From positions 22,616 to 86,615 of the forward strand of contig NZ_QRCB01000027.1 in assembly GCF_009833095.1 (NCBI RefSeq): a stretch of 64,000 nt of DNA, in the 5' to 3' direction. This document shows positions 55,108 through 64,000 of this stretch, piece by piece; the stretch's first letter is position 1; the number at the start of each line of letters is the position of its first letter. This DNA is from Nitrosomonas sp. JL21 (GTDB lineage Bacteria; Pseudomonadota; Gammaproteobacteria; Burkholderiales; Nitrosomonadaceae). The position numbers were made by a program, and so were the translations under genes. The notes beneath the pieces were generated by a model. That model saw nothing but the letters and a program-made list of their open reading frames with translations, was not told the origin of the DNA and did not search any database.

Positions 55108-56136
55108 TTATGGCAATAGGGGAACCTGGTTGATTCCGAGTGTTTCTGGCAAACCAAACATGATATTCATGTTCTGAATAGCTTGGCCAGCAGCGCCTTT
55201 AACGAGGTTATCGGTAACTGACAATATCACGACAGTATCGTGGCCTTGCGGTTGATGCACTGCAATGCGGCAGAGGTTGGAACCTCGTACTGAACGGGTT
55301 TCCGGATGTTTGCCGGCGGGCAATACATCGACGAAAGCCTCCTGTTGATAGCGCTTCTCATACAATGCTTGCAAGTCGATCTGCTTGCTCAACCGCGCAT
55401 AAAGCGTGGCATGAATGCCGCGAATCATGGGCACCAGATGAGGAACAAAGGTCAACCCCACCGGACGCTTGGCTACGTTAGAAAGACCTTGTCTGATTTC
55501 AGGAAGGTGGCGATGTCCAGGTACGCCATACGCTTTGAAATTATCGGAAGCTTCGGCAAGCAAGGTATGCACTTCGGCTTTTCTGCCCGCACCAGAAACG
55601 CCCGATTTTACATCGGCAATGAGATGATCGGTATTGATGATGCCCGCTTCGATGAGTGGCAGAAAACCTAATTGGACGGCGGTCGGGTAGCAGCCCGGAT
55701 TGGCGATGAGCTGAGCATTCTTGATATGCGCTCGATTGATTTCTGGCAATCCATAGACGGCCTCGGCGACTCGTGCAGGGCAGGCATGCTTCATGCCGTA
55801 CCATTTTTCCCACTCTGCGACATCCTTGATGCGAAAGTCGGCTGCTAAATCAATGATCTTGACACCGGCCGCCAGCAAAGACTCGGCTTGTTGCATGGCA
55901 ATGCCATTGGGTGTGGCGAAAAATACCAAGTCGCATTTCTGTAATTTTGCATCGGCCGGATCACTGAACTGAAGATCAAGGTGACCTCTCAGGTTAGTGA
56001 ACAATTCCGCCACCTTCATGCCGGCTTCGCTGCGCGAGGTGATTGCCTTGATTCTTACCTTGGAGTGTTGCACCAGCAATCGCAGCAACTCCACACCGGT
56101 ATAGCCGGTTCCACCCACAATGCCAACATTAATCAT
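55108..56136 (-). CDS. argC: N-acetyl-gamma-glutamyl-phosphate reductase
   Basis: A 342-residue NADPH-dependent enzyme of arginine synthesis. The Rossmann start [18 protein letters not shown], catalytic Cys in [14 protein letters not shown], and the His-containing [14 protein letters not shown] are intact. It is the type 1 form of normal length. It is transcribed from a region near rpsI on the same strand, but the terminator at 56183-56209 separates them. Confidence 0.96.
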   Translation of the reverse strand: MINVGIVGGTGYTGVELLRLLVQHSKVRIKAITSRSEAGMKVAELFTNLRGHLDLQFSDPADAKLQKCDLVFFATPNGIAMQQAESLLAAGVKIIDLAADFRIKDVAEWEKWYGMKHACPARVAEAVYGLPEINRAHIKNAQLIANPGCYPTAVQLGFLPLIEAGIINTDHLIADVKSGVSGAGRKAEVHTLLAEASDNFKAYGVPGHRHLPEIRQGLSNVAKRPVGLTFVPHLVPMIRGIHATLYARLSKQIDLQALYEKRYQQEAFVDVLPAGKHPETRSVRGSNLCRIAVHQPQGHDTVVILSVTDNLVKGAAGQAIQNMNIMFGLPETLGINQVPLLP

Positions 56137-56182
56137 ATGAACTCCTGTCGTTTTTCAGGTTTAGTATTCTATAGAACAAATA

Positions 56183-56209
56183 AAAAAGCCGCTTTCAAGG
56201 CGGCTTTTT
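56183..56209. terminator. bidirectional terminator between rpsI and argC
   Basis: AAAAAGCCGC (56183-56192) and GCGGCTTTTT (56200-56209) form a perfect 10-bp stem with a seven-base loop. T-runs occur on both strands. It should end the rplM-rpsI transcript on the minus strand. Confidence 0.88.
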
Positions 56210-56233
56210 GAGTGTCTTGGGTAAACCAAGGCG

Positions 56234-56626
56234 TTATCGTTTAGAGAATTGCTTGCGCCGCCGCGCTTTACGCAAACCAACTTTTTTGCGCTCTACTTCG
56301 CGCGCATCTCGAGTCACCAAACCAGCTTTGCTCAGAGGTGATTTGAGGGCTGCATCATAATCGATCAACGCTCGCGTAATGCCATGACGAACAGCCCCAG
56401 CCTGACCAGATTCGCCTCCGCCATGAATATTCACCATAATATCAAATGTATTGACATGATTGGTAAGCTCCAAGGGTTGCTTAACAATCATGCGCCCCGT
56501 TTTACGGGAAAAATAATCATCGATCGGCTTATTATTGATGACGATTGCGCCCGTACCAGGTTTGATGAATACACGTGCGACTGCGCTTTTGCGTCGACCG
56601 GTTCCGTAATTGTATTGAGTTGCCAT
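56234..56626 (-). CDS. rpsI: 30S ribosomal protein S9
   Basis: A 130-residue basic protein of the 30S head, with a C-terminal tail reaching the P site. The family start [20 protein letters not shown] and the end [16 protein letters not shown] are typical, including the final Lys-Arg. It follows rplM with nine bases between, the universal rplM-rpsI order. It is followed by a strong terminator. Confidence 0.98.
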   Translation of the reverse strand: MATQYNYGTGRRKSAVARVFIKPGTGAIVINNKPIDDYFSRKTGRMIVKQPLELTNHVNTFDIMVNIHGGGESGQAGAVRHGITRALIDYDAALKSPLSKAGLVTRDAREVERKKVGLRKARRRKQFSKR

Positions 56627-56635
56627 AGATATATA

Positions 56636-57070
56636 TTACGCTCTGATTTCGAGAGGTTTAGGTTGTTGAGCGGCATGCGGATGAGTATCGCCCGCATAGA
56701 TTTTGAGCTTCTTGATCATCGCATATCCCAGCGGCCCTTTAGGGAGCATGCCTTTCACGGCTTTTTTAAGGGGGCGACCAGGAAAACGCGCCTGCATTTT
56801 CTTCAGAGGAGTCTCATAGATTCCTCCTGGATAACCGGTATGGCGATAATAGATTTTATCGTCCAGTTTGTTTCCGGTGACGCGTATTTTGTCGACATTC
56901 ACGACGATGATATAGTCACCGGTATCGACATGCGGCGTGTAAATGGGTTTGTGCTTGCCACGCAAGCGGTGCGCAATCTGCGAGGCAAGACGACCCAATA
57001 CCAGATTAGTCGCATCAATAACAAACCAATCATGGTTCACTTCATGTGGTTTGGCTGAAAATGTTTTCAC
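56636..57070 (-). CDS. rplM: 50S ribosomal protein L13
   Basis: A 144-residue early-assembly 50S protein. The canonical N-terminus (M/V)[19 protein letters not shown] begins at a GTG at 57070, preceded by AGGATG. The frame extends to an ATG at 57127, but this adds 19 uncharacteristic residues. The [20 protein letters not shown] and [15 protein letters not shown] segments are present. It is the first gene of rplM-rpsI. Confidence 0.96.
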   Translation of the reverse strand: MKTFSAKPHEVNHDWFVIDATNLVLGRLASQIAHRLRGKHKPIYTPHVDTGDYIIVVNVDKIRVTGNKLDDKIYYRHTGYPGGIYETPLKKMQARFPGRPLKKAVKGMLPKGPLGYAMIKKLKIYAGDTHPHAAQQPKPLEIRA

Positions 57071-57335
57071 GAAAACCCATCCTGCATATTCAAAAAGAGC
57101 CCGGAATTCTAAGTCAGACATTTGCAAAAGTCAAATTGGGAGCGCGTTATTTTGTCCGCGGTTAGTTTACCCTGCCGAAGAGAGAACGATCAGAAGGAGC
57201 GCAATGGTGAAATTGAACAGTAATATATTTATCGATGATGGATTTTGGATCAATCGCCGCTATAATCTCTTGCTGTGATGAGCCACGTAATTCCGATCCA
57301 ATCAAACCATTCAATCATGTGCCGAGAGATCTTCC

Positions 57336-59045
57336 GTGAAAGAAAAATCTGAGACTAATCTGCCTGCTGAATCAGCGGCGCCCACGAATTTTATTCGCAA
57401 CATCATTGATGAAGATAACCGTACCGGCAAATGGAACGGCCGCGTGGAAACGCGGTTTCCGCCGGAGCCGAATGGCTATTTGCATATTGGCCATGCCAAG
57501 AGTATTTGCCTGAATTTCGGTATTGCGCATGACTATGACGGCATATGTCACTTACGCTTTGACGATACCAATCCGGAAAAAGAAGCTCAGGAGTATGTCG
57601 ATTCGATTTGCGACAGCGTTTCATGGTTGGGCTTCGATTGGGGTCAGCATTTGTATTATTCTTCCGATTACTTTGACCGGCTGTACGAATTTGCCGAGTA
57701 CCTGATCCATCAAGGAAAAGCCTATGTCGAGAGCCTTTCGGCGGATGAAATCCGGGAATTTCGCGGCACATTGACCCGTCCTGGTCAGAATAGCCCGTTT
57801 CGCGATCGCCCCATCGCAGAAAATTTGGATTTGTTTCGCCGCATGAAAGCGGGAGAATTCCCGGATGGCCGCTATGTGCTGAGAGCCAGGATCGACATGG
57901 CGTCGCCCAACATCAACATGCGTGATCCGGTCATTTACCGCATCCGCCATGTGCACCATCAACGCACCGGCAATCGGTGGTGCATTTATCCGATGTACGA
58001 TTACACGCATTGCATATCCGATGCTTTGGAGAAGATTACGCATTCGCTCTGCACGCTGGAATTTGAGGACCATCGGCCGTTGTATGACTGGGTGCTCGAT
58101 CAACTCGTGGATCAGGTGCCCTGCCATCCGCAGCAGATCGAATTTGCCCGGCTCAATCTGACGTACACCGTGATGAGCAAGCGCAAGCTGATCGAATTGG
58201 TTGAAAATAAGCTCGTCGACGGCTGGGATGACCCTCGCCTGAGCACCTTGGCCGGCGTGCGCCGCCGCGGCTTCACGCCCCGCGCCATTCGCCTGTTCGT
58301 GGAGCGCATCGGCATCAGCAAGGCGGATTCCTGGATCGACATGAGCGTGCTGGAAGATTGCCTGCGTGAAGATCTGAATGAACATGCCCCGCGCCGGATA
58401 GCGGTTTTGAAACCCTTGAAGCTGATCATCGACAATTACCCGGAAAATCGTCATGAGGATTGCTTTGCGCCCAATCATCCGCAAAAGCCGGAATGGGGAA
58501 AACGCATCCTGCCGTTTTCCAGAACTCTGTACATCGAACGCGACGATTTCATGGAAACGCCTGTGAAAGGTTATTTCCGTTTGTCTCCCGGTGCCGAAGT
58601 GCGATTGCGTTACGCCTTCATCGTCAAATGCGTGAGTATTGAAAAAAATTCTCATGGGGACATCGAAGCCATTCATTGCACCTACGATCCCGATACCAAG
58701 AGTGGCACGGCAGGTGCCGAAAGCCGCAAAGTAAAAGGCAACATTCATTGGCTATCGGCGCAGTATGCGCACGAGGCTGAAGTGCGCCTGTATGACCGAT
58801 TGTTCACTGATCCGTATCCGGACAGTGGCGATAAGGATTACAAAACCTCGTTGAACCCTGATTCAAAAAAAATTATTACCGCATATGTGGAAGCAGCCTT
58901 ATGCGGTGCCGAGCCCGAGCAAAGCTTTCAGTTCGAGCGCAATGGTTATTTTGTCGCCGATCGCATTGACATGAAATCTGAAAAACCGGTATTCAACCGC
59001 GCCGTGACCTTGCGCGATTCATGGGGGAAAGTAGCGAGTGCTTAG
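57336..59045 (+). CDS. glnS: glutaminyl-tRNA synthetase
   Basis: A 569-residue class I synthetase that charges tRNA-Gln directly. The HIGH motif lies in [14 protein letters not shown], the KMSKS-like motif is VMSKRKL, and the C-terminal anticodon-binding barrels are complete. The GTG start at 57336 gives the family N-terminus. It is divergent from rplM. Its last codons overlap the mntA antitoxin start by eight bases, so the TA pair probably depends on this transcript. Confidence 0.97.
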   Translation: MKEKSETNLPAESAAPTNFIRNIIDEDNRTGKWNGRVETRFPPEPNGYLHIGHAKSICLNFGIAHDYDGICHLRFDDTNPEKEAQEYVDSICDSVSWLGFDWGQHLYYSSDYFDRLYEFAEYLIHQGKAYVESLSADEIREFRGTLTRPGQNSPFRDRPIAENLDLFRRMKAGEFPDGRYVLRARIDMASPNINMRDPVIYRIRHVHHQRTGNRWCIYPMYDYTHCISDALEKITHSLCTLEFEDHRPLYDWVLDQLVDQVPCHPQQIEFARLNLTYTVMSKRKLIELVENKLVDGWDDPRLSTLAGVRRRGFTPRAIRLFVERIGISKADSWIDMSVLEDCLREDLNEHAPRRIAVLKPLKLIIDNYPENRHEDCFAPNHPQKPEWGKRILPFSRTLYIERDDFMETPVKGYFRLSPGAEVRLRYAFIVKCVSIEKNSHGDIEAIHCTYDPDTKSGTAGAESRKVKGNIHWLSAQYAHEAEVRLYDRLFTDPYPDSGDKDYKTSLNPDSKKIITAYVEAALCGAEPEQSFQFERNGYFVADRIDMKSEKPVFNRAVTLRDSWGKVASA

Positions 59046-59415
59046 CCGGCTTGCGGCGTTGCTATCGCAGTATCCAGACATTCAATTGGCGCTGTTGTTC
59101 GGCTCGCAAGCAACCGGAACTGCACGAGCGGATAGTGATATCGATCTGGGCATTCTGATGTCGGTACCCCTCAGCGCGGATTTCAAATTGCAACTCATGG
59201 AGAACATAGGCGCAGAATTTGGGCGGCCAGTCGATATCGTCGATTTATATCACGTACCGGAGCCCATCACTGGCCAGGCGTTCAAGGGTAAACGCATAAT
59301 CGGTGACGATACCACCTATGCAAACCTGCTCTATCGTCATTTGTTGAATGTTGCCGATTTTTTACCCTTGCATCAAAGAATTTTGACCGAGCGACGGAAC
59401 CGATGGATCAAGTGA
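59038..59415 (+). CDS. mntA: MntA-type nucleotidyltransferase antitoxin
   Basis: A 125-residue minimal nucleotidyltransferase. The motif GS-x10-DxD is intact in [21 protein letters not shown]. In the HEPN/MNT (type VII) system MntA adds AMP to the HepT toxin and so neutralises it. GTG at 59038 overlaps glnS by eight bases. The gene overlaps hepT by 13 bases, as expected for a paired unit. Related domains occur in other nucleotidyltransferases, but the neighbour settles the role. Confidence 0.93.
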   Translation: MLSRLAALLSQYPDIQLALLFGSQATGTARADSDIDLGILMSVPLSADFKLQLMENIGAEFGRPVDIVDLYHVPEPITGQAFKGKRIIGDDTTYANLLYRHLLNVADFLPLHQRILTERRNRWIK

Positions 59416-59819
59416 TCATTACCGAGAAACTGGAATCATTGCGACGCTGCATTCAACGCATTGACGATAAAAAACCGGAGAGCGTCAACCAATTGATTCA
59501 GGATATTGATTTACAAGATATTCTGGTGCTCAACCTTACGCGTGCAATCCAGTTATGCGTCGACATCGGCAGTCACATCATCAGCTCGGTAGGTCAATTC
59601 TCACCGCAGACGATGGGAGAGGTTTTCACCACACTGCATGAATTAGGCGCTATTTCGCCAGAAACTCGTGATCAATTAAAAAAATCGATCGGTTTCAGAA
59701 ACATTGCCGTGCATAACTATGAAGCGATCAATTGGGAAATCGTATATGCGATTAGCCAGAATTCCGTCCAGGATTTCCGCCGCTTTGCGCAGGAAATTTG
59801 CCGATATGCGGCGTTCTAA
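59403..59819 (+). CDS. hepT: HepT-type HEPN toxin (RNase)
   Basis: A 138-residue HEPN-domain protein. The catalytic and AMPylation motif R-x4-H-x-Y is intact in GFRNIAVHNYEAI, and the helical bundle (LRRCIQRIDDKKPESVNQL) fits the DUF86 family. HepT is a ribonuclease toxin controlled by MntA. No recombinase or prophage gene is near. It converges with the YdjM-type gene after eight bases. Confidence 0.93.
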   Translation: MDQVIITEKLESLRRCIQRIDDKKPESVNQLIQDIDLQDILVLNLTRAIQLCVDIGSHIISSVGQFSPQTMGEVFTTLHELGAISPETRDQLKKSIGFRNIAVHNYEAINWEIVYAISQNSVQDFRRFAQEICRYAAF

Positions 59820-59827
59820 CTACAAAT

Positions 59828-60892
59828 TTAATCAATATAAAACACTCCCCGTTCCCGCACGATTTCCCAATCTGATGCGCCTGTTTTGCGGCATGCGCCA
59901 TAGCGGAACGACGGGGGCAGGAGCGGAAACTCGAAGCGCAGATCATAAAACCAGGCGCAATGGCCATGTTGTGAATGATCCATTCGATCCAGCACCGGAA
60001 ATTGAGCAAAAGAGCGGAATGGCGCAAAAGCCGGGCTGAACCAGGCTTCCTCGATCAATGCCGCATCTGCGCTGTCGGTTCCAAATTGGGTGCGGATGCG
60101 CCAGTTATTTTCGCCACTGGGATGGTAGGCGGCCGCCATGTTCGGCAGCCACCAACCATCAGTTTCCCTACGCAACTCATTCCTGGACTGCCGCAAATTC
60201 ATATCCGCAACATGATACCTATCATGCTGGCGGATGATGAGCTTCCAATGAAATGGCGACAATGGCTGCGGCAGAACGCTGATCTGTACCGAGTGCAAAT
60301 TCTTCGAGTGGATGTAGTTTTGCGCCAGGGCGGTGGCCTGTTGCTGCAAAGTCCATAAAAAAAACACATACCCGCATAAACCCACGAGAGCCAGAATCGC
60401 CGGCAATCTCCAGCGCCGGTAGCGCCAGGATGCAGCCAGCCCTATCAGAATGATCAGTGTAAACCAAGGATCGATGACGAATGCCAGCGGCACTGAATAT
60501 CGTGCGGTGGAAAACGGTGCAAGCAACATCAGCCCATATGAAGTGATCAAGTCGCCAGCAATGTGAATGGCAATGCCGAGGCACGCCGGTAGGTAAAATG
60601 ATTGCCAGGTATAGTGTTTGCGAACAAGCCGTGAGAACAACCACGCCAATAACCATGCCCAAAAAGGCAACAGAATGACAGAGTGGGTCGGCCCTTGGTG
60701 CCAGTTCAGATACGTGAGCGTGTTGATCCAACGCAGGATCAGATCGATATCGGGAAACGCTGCCGCGACGAGACTCGCCATGATTTGCAGCCGTAACGGC
60801 AGAACTGCCTGTTGAGATCGCGGACATGGAGCGGGTCGTGCCGCTGCCCGCGCCAGCAGAGCGCCGCTCAGCGCATGCGTAAGTGGATCCAC
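59828..60892 (-). CDS. YdjM-type membrane-bound metal-dependent hydrolase
   Basis: A 354-residue inner-membrane protein of the DUF457/YdjM (LexA-binding) group. It starts MDPLTHALSGALLARA and continues with VAAAFPDIDLILRW and HQGPTHSVILLPFWAWL, the His/Asp-rich family motifs that suggest a metal site. Four to five TM segments lie in the first 180 residues; the C-terminal half is soluble and variable. The biochemical role of the family is not well defined. It is 8 bases from the downstream TetR-type gene stop on the same strand. Confidence 0.88.
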   Translation of the reverse strand: MDPLTHALSGALLARAAARPAPCPRSQQAVLPLRLQIMASLVAAAFPDIDLILRWINTLTYLNWHQGPTHSVILLPFWAWLLAWLFSRLVRKHYTWQSFYLPACLGIAIHIAGDLITSYGLMLLAPFSTARYSVPLAFVIDPWFTLIILIGLAASWRYRRWRLPAILALVGLCGYVFFLWTLQQQATALAQNYIHSKNLHSVQISVLPQPLSPFHWKLIIRQHDRYHVADMNLRQSRNELRRETDGWWLPNMAAAYHPSGENNWRIRTQFGTDSADAALIEEAWFSPAFAPFRSFAQFPVLDRMDHSQHGHCAWFYDLRFEFPLLPPSFRYGACRKTGASDWEIVRERGVFYID

Positions 60893-60900
60893 GGCTATTG

Positions 60901-61614
60901 TCAGCCGGATCTTGCCTGCATCTTGACGGTGATTGGTTCCACCTGTGCAGTAGATGGATTTACAGCAGTGGAAAATTCAGGTGCGGAGGTCGGCCCGGTT
61001 GCAGTGTCTACAGGCGACTCCTGAGAAGCGGAGCCGTACACGCGGCGATCCAGCGATTCGGCCCGCCGAAGAGCCTGCGCCAGAAAATCGCGCGTGCGCT
61101 GCGAATTTTCGGATGCGTCTCGCATCCAGTGCGTGAAGGCTGCCAGATAAATGGCGGTCAGCGCGGTTTCCTCCAAGGCGCGGCGTATGAACATGGCATC
61201 GCGGTGTGCGGCTTCGCGCATCCATTGTACCGTGCGGCTGATGCGCATGATGGCAGGGATCTGGATGTGCAGATGGCCGGGTTCCAGTTTGGCGCCAATC
61301 ATCTGACGCGTGACATGGCGATGTTCGGTCAGGGCATCCAGCCAGGCCATGATGAGATGATGCAACCGTTCGCGGGGAGATAAGGACAGGAATTCGATGG
61401 TTTCCGCTGTCTGCAGCATGCGGCTATCGGCCCGGTCGAACCAGGCGTCGACCAAATCCTCTTTCTCGCGGAAAAACACACGAATATCATCCAGAGAAAT
61501 ATCCAGTTCTGCGGCGACATCGAACAATCGCACCGCTTCCCAGTTTGAGCGTTCCGCAATGGCAACGGCTTTATCCACAATTGCCCCGCGTAAATCAAGT
61601 GTGCTTTTTTTCAT
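60901..61614 (-). CDS. TetR-type protein
   Basis: A 237-residue protein. The N-terminal helix-turn-helix (IVDKAVAIAERSNWEAVRLFDVAAELDISLDDIRVFFREKEDLV, about 11-54) fits the TetR family; the C-terminal part (HLIMAWLDALTEHRH, MREAAHRDAMF) also recalls COQ9-like proteins. It could thus be a transcriptional regulator or a ubiquinone-related lipid-binding protein. The start at 61614 has GGAG seven bases upstream. The tail after residue 200 is low complexity. It precedes the YdjM-type gene on the same strand. Confidence 0.7.
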   Translation of the reverse strand: MKKSTLDLRGAIVDKAVAIAERSNWEAVRLFDVAAELDISLDDIRVFFREKEDLVDAWFDRADSRMLQTAETIEFLSLSPRERLHHLIMAWLDALTEHRHVTRQMIGAKLEPGHLHIQIPAIMRISRTVQWMREAAHRDAMFIRRALEETALTAIYLAAFTHWMRDASENSQRTRDFLAQALRRAESLDRRVYGSASQESPVDTATGPTSAPEFSTAVNPSTAQVEPITVKMQARSG

Positions 61615-61703
61615 CTTGACTCTCCACTTAGCGTTAACAGGAGTGGCGTGATGCAATGCCGTTTTTACTATACCATACCCAAAAAAATCATAAAAATATT
61701 ACG

Positions 61704-62978
61704 TTACCCAACCTGGTCCGGATGAATTTCGGCATCGGGCGGTTTCAATCCGGCCACGCTGGGTTGCAGGCGATGCTTATCCCATAACGGCACGCCAAAT
61801 ACTTCATGGATGAAGTAATACGCTACCGGAACGCCAAGGATCATTCCCCATAAGCCGAAGCTGTGATAAGCGATCAACAGTATGATCAGCACCAGGACTG
61901 GATTGAGCTTGAGATGCTTGCCGTAAATCAATGGATTGAGACCATACGCTTCGATGATGTGAATGATGGTAATCATCGCCACGACTGCGATGGCCAGCGT
62001 CAGCCCACCGGTATTCAATGCGACCAGCACCATCGGCGCGGTGGAAATGAATACGCCCAGCACCGGGATGAAGCTACACACGAAAACGATCAGCGATAAC
62101 AGCGCAACGGACGGGATGCCGAGGACCATCAAACCGATCAATGTCAGCAGCGTATTGACACAGGCGATCATGGCCTGTGCCTGAATGGCGCGGCCCACCA
62201 CATAGGCGAATCGAATCACAGGTTGCGCGGTTTCCTGATAGAAATCCTTCAGGCGGGAATCGTGCAGACTTTTCATCAGCCCGCCGAGCCGGATGCTATC
62301 GAACAGAATCAGGAAACTGAACAGCAATGCCAGCAGCATCGTACCGGTCGCCTGATAAAGATACTTGATGAGTTTGGGCAGTTCTTCCTTGACTTTGTCC
62401 AATTGCGTGGTCAGCAGAAAATTGATCAGCAGTTCCGCTTCCTTGTCGTGATATTTCCTGAGTTCTGCACGTTCGCTGTCAGTGACGTCGGCAGGATTCT
62501 TTTCGTCCAACTGATCAGGGGGAGGCAAATTGAGCGTCAGTCGATACAGGGAAAGCGCTCTGTCAATCGCTTTCAGATTGTTTTCATCCATGGTGCTGCG
62601 CACATAGCCATACAAGGAACGCTCGATGCCCGGATATTTGCCGAAAACATCCCGTTCCAATTCCATTACTTTGGTTTGCACTTCATGGAAATTGCCGATG
62701 AATCGGGTTGCCTCACCGACAACGCTCGGTGTCACATAGCGGAAAAAACTACCCAGCACCAGCAGGAAAAAGATGTATACCAGCACCAAGGATGCGCGAT
62801 GCGGGAGTTTCAATTTGTTTCGGCCGAAATGAACCAGGGGCGTGGCGATGAACGTGAGTACGAAGGTGATGAAGATCAGCCCGAAAAAGTCGCGCAGTTG
62901 CCATAATAAACCGATCAGGATCAGCCAAATCAGGATGCGGCGATTGGCTTCATAAAAATTGTCGAAGCTAAATGACAT
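61704..62978 (-). CDS. AI-2E family transporter (PerM/YdiK-like)
   Basis: A 424-residue inner-membrane protein of the UPF0118/AI-2E family, with about eight TM segments. The first pair (RRILIWLILIGLLWQLRDFFGLIFITFVLTFIATPLVHF region) and the last GLNPLIYGKHLKLNPVLVLIILLIAYHSFGLWGMILGVPVAYY region are family-typical. A long soluble insert (about 85-200) is present, as usual. Members export or import varied solutes, including Na+/H+ exchange in some; the name is historical. It is a single-gene unit 90 bases from the TetR-type gene. Confidence 0.9.
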   Translation of the reverse strand: MSFSFDNFYEANRRILIWLILIGLLWQLRDFFGLIFITFVLTFIATPLVHFGRNKLKLPHRASLVLVYIFFLLVLGSFFRYVTPSVVGEATRFIGNFHEVQTKVMELERDVFGKYPGIERSLYGYVRSTMDENNLKAIDRALSLYRLTLNLPPPDQLDEKNPADVTDSERAELRKYHDKEAELLINFLLTTQLDKVKEELPKLIKYLYQATGTMLLALLFSFLILFDSIRLGGLMKSLHDSRLKDFYQETAQPVIRFAYVVGRAIQAQAMIACVNTLLTLIGLMVLGIPSVALLSLIVFVCSFIPVLGVFISTAPMVLVALNTGGLTLAIAVVAMITIIHIIEAYGLNPLIYGKHLKLNPVLVLIILLIAYHSFGLWGMILGVPVAYYFIHEVFGVPLWDKHRLQPSVAGLKPPDAEIHPDQVG

Positions 62979-63567
62979 TATCTAATTCTCTGTAGTGTAA
63001 GCGTTGATCGAGGGTCGTAATGCGGGCTCGATGGAATAGGTTATGAGTATTTCACAAGGTACGGCGTTATTCAAACTCTTATGTTGTTTCCGGCATGGTT
63101 TAGGTTGCAAAGGGACGGCTGGATGAGCTTGGGTATAAATAAGTCCGCTCATGAAAGGGGCGGCAACAGTTGAATGCATCGGCATTGCGTTGCTTGATGA
63201 AAAATTAAAGGAATGCGCGAATAAAGCTGCTGCTTGAGTATTCCGATCGAATGATTGATACAGTGGCTAAGGATGCTTTCAGTTCATCGGCATGAGTATG
63301 GGGGATATTTTTTCTCGACCATAGAAGAAGAAGGAGGAGGGATACAGTCGAAAGAATCAATAACCTCATGTGATGACTGAAAGCAGGGCTCATTATGAAC
63401 AAGATATAAGTATTTGAGAATGTGGCAAATTGTCGCATGCCGTTTTTTTTGCGTGAAAGCTGCCAATAATCAACCCGAAAAAAACCCTAAAGGAAGCTGA
63501 AAAAAATGGCAAGACATAATCAAACAAAGCGATACCCTGTGAGATTTTATCCGAGCCATTGAGGTAA
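62979..63567. other. 590-base intergenic region
   Basis: No convincing gene was recognised. Small frames at 62982-63185 and 63205-63438 (minus) have no ribosome-binding site or family features. The region should hold the promoter of the AI-2E gene. An A-rich stretch and a T-run near 63441-63448 occur without a hairpin. Confidence 0.45.
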
Positions 63568-63594
63568 GAAAAAAGGCGGAGCCGAAGCTCCGCC
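63568..63594 (-). terminator. terminator of the RTX-type gene
   Basis: GGCGGAGC-TTCG-GCTCCGCC on the minus strand is a perfect 8-bp stem with a stable UUCG tetraloop, followed by TTTTTTCTT. It is one of the strongest terminators in the window and lies about 50 bases after the stop codon of the partial gene. Confidence 0.93.
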
Positions 63595-63642
63595 TTGCGC
63601 CCTGCATAGTAGCCGTAGAGAACGGTTTTCGCAGAATTCTTC

Positions 63643-64000
63643 TTAGAGGATGAAGTCGGTAGTGCCGGCAAAATCCAGAGTGGTCAAGTTGGTGCCTACC
63701 AGGATAATATCGCCAGTTCCGGCTCCACCGCTACCAGAGGCCGAAGTCAGGTCGATGCGTATATCCGCTCCGACTTGCGTGGTCAATGCTTGAATCTGGG
63801 CAAGCGATAATCCGAAATTGCTCAGATCGATGCGATCGTCGCCGGCATCATCGAAGTCCAGAATCGTCGATTCTGCAGAGGCTGTGGTGACAACGAACGT
63901 ATCCGTGCCTGCGCTGCCGCGGTAATTGGTTGCTAAGGCGTTGGAAACCGTTATTGTATCGTTGCCGCTGCCGCCATTGATTTCTTCGATGCTGGTGAGC
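63643..64000 (-). CDS. C-terminus of an RTX-type calcium-binding protein (partial)
   Basis: The last 118 residues are visible before the right edge. A nonapeptide-type motif GGSGNDTI and the segment STILDFDDAGDDRIDLSN are typical of RTX/hemolysin-type calcium-binding proteins, and the end GTNLTTLDFAGTTDFIL resembles the hydrophobic C-terminal secretion signal of type I secretion substrates. The body of the protein is outside the window, so its function cannot be named. A strong terminator follows. Confidence 0.85.
   Translation of the reverse strand, partial: LTSIEEINGGSGNDTITVSNALATNYRGSAGTDTFVVTTASAESTILDFDDAGDDRIDLSNFGLSLAQIQALTTQVGADIRIDLTSASGSGGAGTGDIILVGTNLTTLDFAGTTDFIL

Noticed and set aside
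57621..58748. 375-codon minus-strand open frame
   Set aside because: It lies fully antisense to glnS, whose motifs are intact. Its composition looks like a codon shadow.
62982..63438. two small minus-strand frames (67 and 77 codons)
   Set aside because: No ribosome-binding site, no recognisable fold and poor codon character; more likely non-coding.
1..64000. tRNA, rRNA, CRISPR array, prophage or intact insertion sequence
   Set aside because: No T-loop or acceptor pattern, direct-repeat array, integrase or transposase frame was recognised on either strand.

Overview
The window is a 64 kb chromosomal segment of a Gram-negative betaproteobacterium. Protein sequence character, moderate GC content and the block argC / DUF6776-type membrane protein / bactofilin / erpA / anmK / M23 peptidase / tyrS suggest the Nitrosomonadaceae (Nitrosomonas-like). 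No amo, hao or rRNA gene lies here, so this assignment is an inference from family resemblance.

Layout. 0.2-5.9 kb (minus): formyl-THF cyclo-ligase, mutY, a Rof-type Rho inhibitor, an HDOD protein, then trpC-trpD-trpG without trpE. 6.0-9.1 kb (plus): rpsF-priB-rpsR-rplI and dnaB. 9.1-15.5 kb (minus): an accessory cluster of an MFS exporter with an ABM-like tail, a Tat-exported amidohydrolase, two isochorismatase-type hydrolases flanking a SnoaL-like protein, and a pirin. A divergent HxlR regulator faces it, with a likely operator in the shared promoter region. 16-25 kb (plus): FMN reductase, an exported beta carbonic anhydrase, an unrecognised 1236-residue membrane-anchored beta-solenoid protein, a copper-type P-ATPase and wrbA. 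25-26.7 kb (minus): an alginate-export-type porin. 27-35.7 kb (minus): allophanate hydrolase, a biotin-dependent urea/guanidine carboxylase, two UAAP proteins and an APC permease, preceded by a clear guanidine-I (ykkC) riboswitch and a good promoter. This makes the operon a guanidine-to-ammonia route rather than a simple urea amidolyase system.

36-44 kb: a class V aminotransferase, then polysaccharide genes (WecA-type transferase, CapD/WbpM-type dehydratase, rfbA, rfbC). A minus-strand ABC exporter homologue with a degenerate ATPase domain and a 146 bp MITE-like inverted-repeat element interrupt them. 44-54.8 kb: radA, a CTP-dependent lipid-kinase-like membrane protein divergent from an alkaline-ceramidase-like protein, a DEAD-box helicase with a long structured leader, tyrS divergent from an M23 peptidase, anmK behind a nested hairpin, erpA, bactofilin and a DUF6776-type protein. 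55-64 kb: argC, rpsI-rplM, glnS with an overlapping MntA/HepT toxin-antitoxin pair, a YdjM-type membrane protein, a TetR regulator, an AI-2E family transporter, and the C-terminus of an RTX-type protein running off the right edge.

Most of the window is housekeeping. The parts most worth a second look are the riboswitch-controlled guanidine operon, the large solenoid-plus-two-TM protein, the ABC exporter that has lost most ATPase motifs, and the RNA or inverted-repeat structures upstream of anmK, the DEAD-box gene and the pirin cluster. No tRNA, rRNA, CRISPR array or intact insertion sequence was seen.
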